DNA from: Candidatus Altimarinota bacterium
GTDB lineage: Bacteria > Patescibacteriota > Gracilibacteria > BD1-5 > UBA6164
DNA: 64,000 nucleotides
Direction: 5' to 3'
NCBI GenBank assembly: GCA_028713225.1
Contig: JAQTOS010000001.1
Location: forward strand, 62,001 to 126,000
Positions 21,683 through 30,019 of the stretch are shown in pieces. The stretch's first letter is position 1, and each line of letters starts with the position of its first letter. The notes under the pieces were generated by a model, which was not told the DNA's origin, did not search any database, and was given only the letters and a program-made list of their open reading frames with translations. Both the position numbers and the translations under genes were made by a program.

Positions 21683-22309
21683 TTATTTAAGAAATACTTC
21701 TTCAATTCTTTTTACAGAATCTTTTAATAGAACTAGTGTATCGTATTTTAATAGATCTGCTATATTCAAGTAATCAGCTCTAGTATATTTTGCGTAAGGG
21801 ATATTTGAGATAGATTTTTGTAAAACATCGTCTTTACCCGGTATAGCTAATAGTAAGCTTTTTGTATATGGTAGATTAGATAAAATAGAAACCATTGATT
21901 TTGTTTTTATTTCAGCTAGTGAAATAGAATCAACAACAATCAAGCTATTTGTTCTAAGTTTTGAAGATAAAGCTGAAAATAAAGCTAATCTTCTTTCTTT
22001 TTTATTCATTGAGATTGTATAGTTTGTAGTATTCTTAGGACCAAAACCAACTCACCCTTTTTTTCTTACTGGAGATCTAGCAGAACCTGCTCTCGCCTTA
22101 CCAGTACCTTTTTGTTTATAAATTTTTCTAGTAGATCATCTTCTGTCTCATCTAGTTTTAGTATGAGCATTAGATTGTCTAGCATTTGCTAATTGAAGCA
22201 TAAGTAATCTATGCATCAATCATTTGTCCACAGGAACTGAGAAAATAGAATCATTTAATTCAATAGTTCAGATTTCTTTTCATTCCTGATTTAATAATTT
22301 AGTTTCCAT
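21683..22309 (-). CDS. rplD: Ribosomal protein uL4
   Basis: A 208-aa protein. The tunnel loop reads RQSNAHTKTRGDRRGSTRKI then YKQKGTGKARAGSARSPVRK with GGVGFGPKN, the L4 hallmark. In other bacteria L4 represses the S10 operon. The N-terminal segment is typical and length is normal. Confidence 0.97.
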
Positions 22310-22331
22310 TTTTTGGGCTTATTATTAAGAA

Positions 22332-22940
22332 TTAAAATTTAATCATAACTAATGATTTTCTAGCACCTGGAACTGGACCTTTAAGTCCTAGAACATTTAA
22401 GTTCTTGTTCACTATTTCTACACTTATATTTTTAAGAGTAATTTGTTCATTACCCATATGTCCGTGCATTTTTTTACCTTTATGAGTTCTTCTTGGTTTT
22501 CTATTACCGATAGAACCAAGAGCTCTATGGAATTTTGAACCATGTGTAGCCATACCTCAATGGAAATTATGTCTTTTCATGGCACCGGCAAAACCTTTAC
22601 CTTTTGAAAAAGAAGTAACTTCAACTTCAGTAACTCATTCCAATAAATCCAAAGTAACATCGTCTCAAACATTGAATTTATTCAAACTAGATGCATCCTC
22701 TAGTCTAAATTCTCTAATTCTTGAGAATTTGTTAAAACTAAGTGCTTTGTTTCAGTCCTTGATAGAAGCATCAGCTCCATCTTTCAAGATCCCTACAACT
22801 AAAGCATTGTATCAATCAGAAGCAACATCTTTTTTGTATACCACTTTTAAAGTTGGTATTTTCAAAAGAGTCACAGGGATAAAATTATCTCATTTTATCA
22901 CCCTAGTCATTTCTAATTTATAAGCTAGTAATCAAGCCAT
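22332..22940 (-). CDS. rplC: Ribosomal protein uL3
   Basis: A 202-aa protein, first gene of the cluster. The core TSFSKGKGFAGAMKRHNF, GSIGNRKPRRTHKGKKMHGH, MGNEQITLKN and GPVPGARKSLVMIK are diagnostic. S10, which usually precedes L3, is absent; upstream lies a structured leader and then the methylase operon. Confidence 0.97.
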
Positions 22941-22968
22941 AAAAATAAAAATAATTAAAAAATATAAA

Positions 22969-23018
22969 GTTAGAGGTTAAACTTCTGTTACCAGGTAACG
23001 GAGTCTAACTTAACCTCT
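22969..23018 (-). promoter_or_regulatory. Structured leader upstream of the L3-L15 ribosomal cluster
   Basis: On the minus strand, 29-78 nt before the L3 start, AGAGGTTAA pairs with TTAACCTCT (22972-22980 with 23010-23018) and encloses GTTACC-A-GGTAAC (22987-22999). GTTAGA/TCTAAC (22969-22974 with 23004-23009) offers a competing helix. The place fits an autoregulatory leader such as the L4-binding S10 leader of other bacteria, but the sequence does not show the ligand. Confidence 0.55.
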
Positions 23019-23124
23019 TCAAATAAAACTTTCAATAAAATTTTACAAGCTGTAGCATTTTATGAAAAAGATGCTAAATGTCAAAAGAAAATAAATTTTG
23101 GTTTTGTGGTGAGGAAAATGAGGG

Positions 23125-23165
23125 ATTTTTAAGACCTCACCCTAAGCCTCTACTTTCTGGAGAGG
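23125..23165. repeat. Degenerate GC-rich repeat (family B)
   Basis: The stretch with CCTCACCCTAAGCCTCT and GGAGAGGGAA resembles the element in dnaE read on its other strand (CCCTCACCCCCAGCCCCTCT). It is a truncated or decayed copy in non-coding DNA between the methylase terminator and the ribosomal leader. Confidence 0.6.
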
Positions 23166-23173
23166 GAATAAAA

Positions 23174-23199
23174 AAAACAGAGCTTTTATTCTCTGTTTT
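23174..23199 (-). terminator. Terminator of the methylase operon
   Basis: AAAACAGAG/CTCTGTTTT stem (23174-23182 with 23191-23199), 8-nt loop, followed on the minus strand by a run of T. It overlaps the stop of the methylase gene (23198-23200) and isolates the island from the ribosomal operon. Confidence 0.85.
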
Positions 23200-23947
23200 A
23201 TAGTTTTTGAAAAATAAATAAATGTTCGTGCATGATAAGTAGAAAATTTGCTTCTTTGGATTTAGTAACCCAAAAACCTGTTGCTTTACAATTATGTTGA
23301 ACTTTGATAATATCTTCTTTTAGAGTAAAACCTGATTTCAAAAATCTTTCCATTACTTTAAATGCAAGTGGTTGATAGAGTTTGTTTCTTCTAGTGTCTC
23401 ACATCAAAACTGCACAGAATTTTCAAGGTTTCAAAACTCTAAAGCTTTCTTTTGCGACTTTCTCTATTTCATCACAAAATTTATCTATATCATGAATATT
23501 TGATAAATCCTCCTTGATTTTTCATTCACTATATTTGATAATATCAACATAAGGAGGATGCATAAGTACAAAATCCAAACTATTGTCTTTTAATTTTTCA
23601 TTTCTTAAAGTTGCATCATGATGAAGAATTTCTATTTTAGGACTATTCTCCACTTCAAAATTAATAAAACTTTTTGTAAGTTCTATTGCATTTGGATTTA
23701 TATCATAGCAAAGCAGATTTCTATTCAGAAGTTTTGCTTCAATAGCCGTCGTTCAACCTCAAATCATCGGGTCAAGCAAATAATCTCATTCTTTAGAATA
23801 TCTTAAAATCAGATTTCTAACTACTTCTGGAGACCAGTTTCATCTATATTTAGAATTATGAGTCATCCAGTTTCATCTGCGAGGGAAAGACCAAACAGAA
23901 GTACATTCTTGTTCAAAGTCTTCTGGAGGAAGTTTTAGTTTAGGCAT
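23198..23947 (-). CDS. Site-specific DNA methyltransferase, amino-MTase type (HPPY motif)
   Basis: A 249-aa SAM-dependent methylase. Motif I is LDPMIGGGTTAIEAKLL (about residues 56-72; glycines by TGA) and motif IV is HPPY at 130-133, an accepted variant of (D/N/S)PPY used for N4-cytosine or N6-adenine methylation. The order IV after I, and a TRM11-like N-terminus (SPEVVRNLILRYS), resemble CPR-type site-specific DNA methylases. It is the last gene of the island operon, 1 bp after the acidic protein. Target sequence unknown. Confidence 0.85.
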
Positions 23948-23948
23948 A

Positions 23949-24191
23949 TTATGAATATATTAAATTTAAATCTAGTTCCTCATCATAATCTATCCATTTA
24001 GGATCTTGTTTAGAAAAATCTCATTTTACTAATTCTACATTTTCTATTTTTTCACAATTCTCATGAACTTTTGAAGTAAAGTAAAATCCCCAATTTGCTC
24101 AACAAAAAACAAAGTTTTTAAAATCTATTTCTTGTTCTATTTCCTCATCTATTGATTCTAAATAATACAATTCTTTAAATTTTGTTTTCAT
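23949..24191 (-). CDS. Small acidic hypothetical protein
   Basis: An 80-aa protein very rich in Glu and Asp (LESIDEEIEQEIDFKN near the start, IDYDEELDLNL near the end), with no signal peptide. Its start overlaps the HTH gene by 17 bp and its stop is 1 bp from the methylase start, so the three are translationally coupled. An acidic partner could be a DNA mimic or an antitoxin-like inhibitor, but this is only a guess. Confidence 0.6.
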
Positions 24192-24387
24192 CTTTTTCTT
24201 TTAATGAAATAATAATTTCCAGTCAAAGAAAATCTAATATTTTTTGCAAACTTGGATTTTCAAAATTTTTAGTTCTAATTGCTTTATAAAAATTTTGTTT
24301 TGAAATATCAAGCTTTGTATAAACATCAGCTTGTTTCAAATTATTCTTTTGTAAAAAATCTTTTATCTCTTTTTCTAGCATAATCAT
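24175..24387 (-). CDS. Helix-turn-helix DNA-binding protein (XRE-like)
   Basis: A 70-aa protein with a single HTH: KDFLQKNNLKQADVYTKLD then ISKQNFYKAIRT, matching the Cro/C1 two-helix pattern (Q-A-D-V..L-x-I-S). Such proteins act as controller (C) proteins of R-M systems or as antitoxins. ATG at 24387 (MIMLEKE) and 24381 are both possible. The position in the middle of the R-M operon favours a controller role. Confidence 0.72.
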
Positions 24388-24418
24388 TATATTCATTTAA
24401 AAATTAAAGTCAACTAAA

Positions 24419-24955
24419 TTAGTTTACTTTTTTATCTAATATTTCTTGATTTATTTTACTATGATATTTTAAAATATTAAACAAAAATATAAAGAAAGTT
24501 ATTCAAACTAAGAAAATCATAAACAATCAAAAATAAAAATCTGCCTCTTTTCATTCTAATTTCTCTTTCCCTCTAATTATATCCATCACATAAAATGTAG
24601 CAAAATAAGTTATTATAGCAACTGTTAATCATAATAAATTAAATGTATTTACTCTAGAGCTTATTTGTTCTTTATAATAATCTATTTTATCATTTGTATC
24701 TAATTCATCTAAAGTATTATTATTTTTATTATTAACTAGTTTTTTTTTAATAAAAACTACTATACTTATAGTCATAAATATTGATATTAAATTTCAAAAA
24801 AGGCTATTAATAAAAAAATCATAGTAATAAATTCATAATACTATCAATAATGATACTAAAAATATTAATATATTTTCTATTAAAAACACATGTATATCTT
24901 CTATATTAAAATAGTTTTTTAAACTTTCTGTAAATTTTTTTGATTTATTTTCCAT
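24419..24955 (-). CDS. Four-helix membrane protein of the R-M island
   Basis: A 178-aa protein with four hydrophobic segments in two pairs (ILIFLVSLLIVLWIYYYDF and LISIFMTISIVVFI; then LLGLTVAIITYFATFYVM and FWLFMIFLVGITFFIFLF), separated by a charged Lys/Asn/Asp loop. No family recognised. It lies 37 bp after the nuclease gene. A membrane protein is unusual in a plain R-M operon; abortive-infection effectors often have this architecture. Confidence 0.65.
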
Positions 24956-24992
24956 AATATTTTAAAAATTAAAAATTAAATTAGTTTATCTT

Positions 24993-25751
24993 TTATATAA
25001 TTATATATTTTCAAGTTTTAACTAAATCAATAGAATTATAATCATTTTCATCTTTAAATTTATATTGCCAAATACAATATTCTTTTCACCTTTTTTCAAA
25101 AAATAATAGAAATACTTCTTTTTTAGTGTTAGTTTTCCATTGCTTGTACGGATAAAATAACTGCCTAATTATTGTATTATTAGTTTTACTATTTTTAGCT
25201 TCAATTAAAACTATTTTATCTTTTCATTCATATCAAGCATCAACTTCAGTTTGAACACTTTTTGTTTCTATTAATTGATGTCAAACATTAAAAGAAAATT
25301 CAGGAGTATATTTTCTCCCTCTTATAGTAAGAACTAAACTAGGATCTTCCATAAATGTACGAATCAAACTTGATGCATAAGCAAAATCTAAATGTTGCAT
25401 TTCAGAATTTCAAACCTTTGAAGATTCTAATTCAAAATCAATTTTAGAATTATATATTGTTGGTTCTCATTCAATATCTGGAATGTCGATATATCAATCT
25501 CATTTAACTATAACATAATCTCAATTTTTTACAGGTAGTAAAAATAGTCAATTTGTACTCATTATATCAGGAACATCACTTCTACTATCTTGTTTGCACA
25601 AAATACGAACTTCTTTTTCTGCTGTATTCTTAAAATCCTGAACTGATTTTTTAATCATTATACTCGTTAAAACAAAAGGACATTTTGAAAAATCATGTTT
25701 TAAAATTTCATACTCATCAAATATTTTTTGCCACGAATTTGAATTTGCCAT
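24993..25751 (-). CDS. PD-(D/E)XK restriction endonuclease-like protein
   Basis: A 252-aa protein with a probable PD-(D/E)XK nuclease core: Glu169 and Asp171 in QTEVDAGYEG and E184-A-K186 in IVLIEAKNSKTNN, the acid-then-ExK spacing of type II restriction enzymes. The flanking NVGHQLIETKSVQTEVDAGY and IRQLFYPYKQ resemble uncharacterised REases found beside Dam-type methylases. It probably cuts the site that the methylase protects. It follows the GHKL ATPase by 34 bp. Confidence 0.78.
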
Positions 25752-25785
25752 ATTTTTATAATATTATTAAATGTTAAAATATTTA

Positions 25786-27345
25786 TTAATGAATAACTGT
25801 TCAAAACATAGTGTTAATAATTCTAGTTATTAGAATCTTATAATTCTCTAAATCAAGATCAGTAACCATTGGTGATGCTTTTTGATGAATAAAATTATTT
25901 CTTATCAAATAATAATAATTTGTAGCATTTATATCTGCAATTAAATCAGGTCTTCTTTTCTTTAATTCATCAATTACCTTAGTTCTATTTTCTTTAATTT
26001 CATCAAATTTAGAATTACCTATTTTTTCCTCATTAACTAAATACTCTTTCATTCAAATCTCAAAATTTGAATCTAACACAATAAATGCTATTCTATTTTT
26101 TTGAATTAAACCTGTTCTTAATATTAAATCAACAGCAATCATTCATTCTACTAATCATCTAATCCAAGGTTTTTTCTCTATTATGGAATTATTATCATCT
26201 AAAATTTTTTCTGAATATGATTTTTTTATTTTTCATATTGGTAATTTATATGATTTTCATGCATCAATATTATTTCAATTTATTTTTTGAATAGTTCAGG
26301 TATTATAAGGAACAATATTTTTTGTCCAAGATCATTCTTTTTTTGATAAATATTTAGCTGCTTTAGAAAAATTCACAAGATTTTCTACAATCTCATCTTT
26401 TATCAACTTATAAATTTTTGATTGATAATTTATTCATGATTTAGTACTATTCCAAGGAATTAATTTAGATGGTCAATTAAAATAAACTAACATATGAAAA
26501 ATTGACATTTCAGGATGTGGAGCTCATGCTCATCATTTATAATATCAAACTTCTTCATCTTTTGTATATTTGCAAATTAATCTATTATTTCAAAAAAATG
26601 TTACTCAATATTCATTAGTACTTCATTTAATCTTTAATCCTGTTTTAATTATGACTTCAACATCTCATTCTTTATATTTATGTATTTTTTTTATTTCCTT
26701 TGGTTCAAATCATTTCGGGAAAGCCCATTCTGAATCAAATGATGTGATAAAATTTATTTCTTTTCAATTTAATTTAATAACAACTTTTTTATTTTGAATA
26801 ATTAGTCAATATACATCTGGTAGTCATTTATTAAGTCTATCAATTAATTCTTTAATTTCTATTGCTCTTAATTGAGATAATTCGATAATAGTAGTTCATA
26901 ACTCAATATTATCAACTTCATAATAAGGAATTTTCCAATTATCATCTTGTACCCAATCTTCATCATATTCTATTTTATATGTTTTGTTATCATTTACACT
27001 ATGTGTTACTATTGAAATCTTTTTAGCCAAAGAAATAACTCATCTTTTACTTCAAACTCAAAAAATTCATATATTATTTTCATCTCAAGAATTTCAACTT
27101 TTTCATGGTGAAACAATATTTTCCAAATCTTTTCATGAAATTCATCATGAATTATCTTTAATGGTAATTGAATTGTCACTTAAATCTAAGTCAACACATA
27201 TTTCTAGTTTTGAGCATTCTTTTGAATTATCAATTGCATTATCAATTAATTCGTAAATTGATAACTCTGGAGTATAATCTGCTATTATAGAGTGATAAAT
27301 TCTTTTGGATGGACTTGCATCTAATTCTCATAAAAGTTTTTTCAT
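25786..27345 (-). CDS. GHKL ATPase, MutL/MORC-like, linked to restriction-modification
   Basis: A 519-aa protein with the Bergerat ATP-binding fold: N-box YELIDNAIDNS (residues 31-41), G1 box IKDNSGGIS (62-70) and G2 box GIFGVGSKRGVISLAK (93-108). The C-terminal half is helical and unassigned. Such MutL-like GHKL ATPases without a MutL endonuclease domain are described in R-M operons as relatives of eukaryotic MORC proteins, where they may remodel or translocate DNA for the nuclease. Key glycines are TGA, so standard-code callers miss the gene. It is flanked by the Dam-type methylase and the nuclease. Confidence 0.85.
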
Positions 27346-27362
27346 ACTTATAATCTTAAAAA

Positions 27363-28331
27363 CTAATAATTCATCACCACAATCTCCTCAACTTCTCACC
27401 TTCAAGCTCAATTACTATTCACATTTCTTCTTGCTTTCACAATTTCAAACTTAAATCCTGCATAAATCTCTCTGATAAATGGAGTATTATGATTACTCAT
27501 CATAACTTTACATCACATTTTATCTAGCTTCACAAAAACATCCCTAAGCTCTATTTGCATATTACGAGCAAATCAAGATTCATTGTAACTCGTAAAGTTG
27601 GCAGTTTCTGATAATGTATCGTATGGAGGATCAAAGTAAACAAAATCTCAAGATTTGGCATTTTTCAAAACATCTTTGAAACTTTGAAGTTTGATTATTG
27701 CTTTTGTTTCTTTTAATAATTTAGAAACATTCGTTATATTTTCCTTTTGTACAAAATCAGGATTAGCATAAGAACCGATTGGCACATTAAATTGTCATTT
27801 ACTATTTACTCTGTAAAGTCAGTTAAAACAAGTTCTGTTCATATATATAAATCTTCCTGCTCTTTGTACATCAGTAAAATTTTCTTGCCAGTTTTCTACT
27901 CTATCCCAAGCTCTAATTTCTGTAAAAAACTCTTTGCTATGAGTACAAGATTCTAAAAATTTTATTAATTCTTTTGGTTTATCTTTGATAACTTGATAAG
28001 TATTTATAAGCTCTGCATTAACATCACTTAAAAAACTTTGTTTCTTTTGAAGTGCGAAAAATACAGCTCATCCACCCAAAAAAGGTTCATGATAATTATT
28101 AAATTCTCAATTTTTAGGAAATAATTTCTTTAATTGTGGAATAATTTGTCTCTTTCATCCTACCCATTTTACAAAAGGTGTAGCATTTATCATTTTTTTA
28201 TTTACATCAAAAAAAGACTTTGCCTCTTCAAATGAAGCAAAATTCATATGTTCAAACCAAGATTTAACTAAATAAAAATCAAATCCAAATTGGATTGAAA
28301 ATCTTAAACTATTTAATGCAATTGAAGTCAT
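27363..28331 (-). CDS. dam: DNA adenine methylase, Dam/DpnM (D12) family
   Basis: A 322-aa protein. Family motifs: [17 protein letters not shown] (from residue 51), the SAM motif HEPFLGGGAVFF, NRTCFNGLYRVN and the catalytic DPPY at 234-237. About 50 extra N-terminal residues precede the usual Dam start, since family members are near 270-280 aa. Dam-type enzymes make N6-methyladenine, commonly at GATC; here it would protect the host from the adjacent nuclease. It heads the island operon. Confidence 0.9.
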
Positions 28332-28379
28332 ATTTATATCTTTTTTATTAAATTTTTTCTATTATACATTTTTCCTAAA

Positions 28380-28454
28380 TTTATCAAACTTTTCTCCCAC
28401 AGTTCCACAAAAATTTGACTTTTAAACTTGTTTTTCATATAATGGATTTACTTT
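28380..28454 (+). repeat. 75-bp direct repeat, copy 1 (RNA promoter block)
   Basis: Identical over 75 bp to 28924-28998. It contains a complete plus-strand sigma-70 promoter and ends at the RNA start region. On the opposite strand it lies between the first toxin gene and dam. Confidence 0.95.
28415..28443 (+). promoter_or_regulatory. Strong sigma-70 promoter driving RNA unit 1
   Basis: TTGACT at 28415-28420, a 17-bp spacer, and TATAAT at 28438-28443. The direction is opposite to the neighbouring protein genes. Expected transcript start is near 28450. Confidence 0.85.
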
Positions 28455-28544
28455 AGTAAGATTTAATTGCTTACATTGAAGCCAGCAGTTTCTGCTGGTG
28501 GACAATTTAATTAGAGATTTAAGAGATTCTTAAGCCTCTTTTTT
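28450..28544 (+). ncRNA. Small RNA unit 1, convergent to toxin gene 1
   Basis: About 95 nt. Hairpin 1: GTAAG/CTTAC (28456-28460 with 28470-28474). Hairpin 2: CCAGCAG-TTT-CTGCTGG (28482-28498). A terminator follows: AGAG..TTAAG/CTTAA..CTCT then TTTTTT (28513-28544). The terminator lies inside the last 11 codons of the toxin gene on the other strand. No ORF. RNA unit 2 has the same three-part plan with different bases in both hairpins, which indicates that structure is conserved. Confidence 0.75.
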
Positions 28545-28900
28545 ATTTCTAAAAATTGTTTTCTTTCAAGTTTTCATTCATTTACATAAAATCTATTTTT
28601 ATTTAACATTTTTATTTGATATAAAAGTGCTGAATACTGAACTCAGTCTACTTCATACTTAGCAAACCAAGTTCAATCTTTTAATTTTGTACTTAATGGA
28701 ATAATTATAAAATTTTCGTGAGATAATTTTCTTAAAACTAAAACAGGTCTTCTAAAATCTTTTCACTTTCAACAAGATTCAGTTTTTATATTTAATCAAA
28801 AATTAGTCCACCATATTTCTCATTCTTTTATAACTAAATCAACTTCTTTATCTTCTAATTCTTTTTTAAAAATATTCCATTTATCAAAGTCTTTTTCCAT
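28511..28900 (-). CDS. MazF/PemK-like toxin (copy 1)
   Basis: A 129-aa protein. After a helical start (MEKDFDKWNIFKKELEDKE) it has the MazF/PemK core: GEIWWTNFGLNIKTES, the FRRPVLVLRKL strand with the catalytic-type Arg, and IIPLSTK with the conserved Thr. ALLYQIKMLNKNRF is typical of the family's third strand and dimer region. MazF-type toxins are sequence-specific endoribonucleases; the related ToxN family also has this fold. No antitoxin gene is adjacent. Its last 11 codons double, on the other strand, as the terminator of an RNA gene. Confidence 0.82.
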
Positions 28901-28923
28901 AAAATAATCTTAATAACTAATAT

Positions 28924-28998
28924 TTTATCAAACTTTTCTCCCACAGTTCCACAAAAATTTGACTTTTAAACTTGTTTTTCATATAATGGATTTACTTT
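28924..28998 (+). repeat. 75-bp direct repeat, copy 2 (RNA promoter block)
   Basis: Identical to 28380-28454. It lies in the gap between the two toxin genes and drives RNA unit 2. Confidence 0.95.
28959..28987 (+). promoter_or_regulatory. Strong sigma-70 promoter driving RNA unit 2
   Basis: TTGACT (28959-28964), 17-bp spacer, TATAAT (28982-28987), identical to the unit 1 promoter; transcript start expected near 28994. Confidence 0.85.
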
Positions 28999-29079
28999 TG
29001 GGGATTTCCCACCGATTCCAGTAGAAATACTGGATGATAATATAATTAGAGATTTAAAAGTAATTTTAATCTCTTTTTT
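28994..29079 (+). ncRNA. Small RNA unit 2, convergent to toxin gene 2
   Basis: About 85 nt with the same plan as unit 1: a first hairpin GGGGA/TTCCC (around 29000-29010), a second hairpin CCAGTA-GAAA-TACTGG (29018-29033) and a terminator AGAGATT..AAAA/TTTTAATCTCT with a T-run (29048-29079). Relative to unit 1 both hairpins differ in sequence but keep pairing. The terminator is again written into the last 11 codons of the toxin gene. Confidence 0.75.
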
Positions 29080-29435
29080 ATTTCTCAAAAATCAGTTTCA
29101 TCAATTTCTCAAACTCTTCTTTGAAATCTACTTATATCAAACATTCTTATCTGGTATAATAAAGCTGTTAAACTTTCACCTGAATGCTTATAATTAGCAA
29201 ACCAAGTACCTGTCTTAATCTTTGAACTTAAAGGAATTCATATAAAAGTGGTCGTTGATAATTTTTTTAAAATTAATATAGGTCTTCTAAAACCATCTCC
29301 CTTACCACAAGATTCTTGCCTTATATTTAATCCTAAACTACACCGCCGGATTTCTCATTCTTTAAAAAGAAATTGTTTATTATTAATTTCTAAACTTTTC
29401 TTTAATTCATTCCATTTATCAAAATCTTTGTCCAT
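29046..29435 (-). CDS. MazF/PemK-like toxin (copy 2)
   Basis: A 129-aa paralog of copy 1, identical in length: MDKDFDKWNELKKSLEI, GEIRRCSLGLNIRQES, FRRPILILKKL, IPLSSK, ALLYQIRMFDISRF, ending EIKKRLKLLLNL. The conserved Thr of PLST is Ser here (PLSS), a change at a catalytic-type position. Both copies share the C-terminus that carries the RNA terminator on the other strand. No MazE-like ORF lies upstream. The upstream palindrome could be an operator. Confidence 0.8.
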
Positions 29436-29446
29436 AAATTTTATCC

Positions 29447-29469
29447 AATGCAAATAAAACTTTTGCATT
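29447..29469 (-). promoter_or_regulatory. Operator-like palindrome before toxin copy 2
   Basis: AATGCAAA (29447-29454) and TTTGCATT (29462-29469), spaced 7 bp, 11 bp before the toxin ATG. A minus-strand TATAAT overlaps its distal arm (near 29468-29473). A binding site there would block transcription of the toxin gene. Confidence 0.55.
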
Positions 29470-29538
29470 ATACTAATAGCACCTTAAATCCGCATTAAAT
29501 TTTAACACTAAATTTTAAAATCAACTAGACAAAAACAA

Positions 29539-29566
29539 AATAATCAGTCCTGACGGACTGATTATT
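29539..29566 (-). terminator. Terminator downstream of the 146-aa gene
   Basis: A 12-bp perfect stem AATAATCAGTCC/GGACTGATTATT (29539-29550 with 29555-29566), loop TGAC, followed on the minus strand by a T-rich tract. It ends the dnaE-side minus-strand genes and separates them from the toxin genes. Confidence 0.85.
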
Positions 29567-29570
29567 TATA

Positions 29571-30011
29571 TTATTTTTTTACTAAAAGTTTTTCTATAAC
29601 TCATTTTGTTTTTCAAGTTAACGTATCTGAAAGTGAAGGCAACTCTGCTCTTTCTTCTTCTCTTCTTGCTTCTACAGGATTAAATCTTCAAAAATATATT
29701 ATCTTATCATAAGTTTCATCAAAGTTATCTAATTCAATTTCTAACTTTTTTAAAGCTTCTCTGTTTCATTTAAAATTTATGTATTCTACATATTTTTTAA
29801 TTCAATCAATTATAAATAGCTTAAAATCATCTAAGTTATTAAATTTAGTTTGATTTTGAAAGTAAAAAAGAACTACTTCCTTGGCTTCTTCCATAAAAGA
29901 ATCCAAATTTTTAAACTTATCTATAGAGGCTTGTCATTGTTCATTCATTATTTTATTTGCTTGTAGCATATTACTCTCTTCCTTTATTGCATCGTATTCT
30001 GATTGATTCAT
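29571..30011 (-). CDS. Hypothetical protein with ARREEE motif (paralog A)
   Basis: A 146-aa charged, mostly helical protein without signal peptide. It shares with the next gene the block DETYDKIIYFGRFNPVEARR followed by EEER and the ending PSLSDTL..GVIEKLLVKK. The family is not recognised. The conserved F-N-P-V-E-A-R-R-E-E-E stretch may be a binding motif or a remnant of a protease-docking or assembly tail. It lies 8 bp after paralog B and is last in its run. Confidence 0.6.
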
Positions 30012-30019
30012 CTTTTTAT

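Noticed and set aside
28332-28510. Protein antitoxin (MazE-like) between toxin 1 and dam
   Set aside because: No table-25 ORF of useful length on either strand; the sequence is taken up by the promoter block and hairpins.
28380-29079. CRISPR or tandem-repeat antitoxin array of type III systems
   Set aside because: Only two copies, 544 bp apart, each with its own promoter and with diverged downstream parts. This is a duplicated gene unit, not an array.
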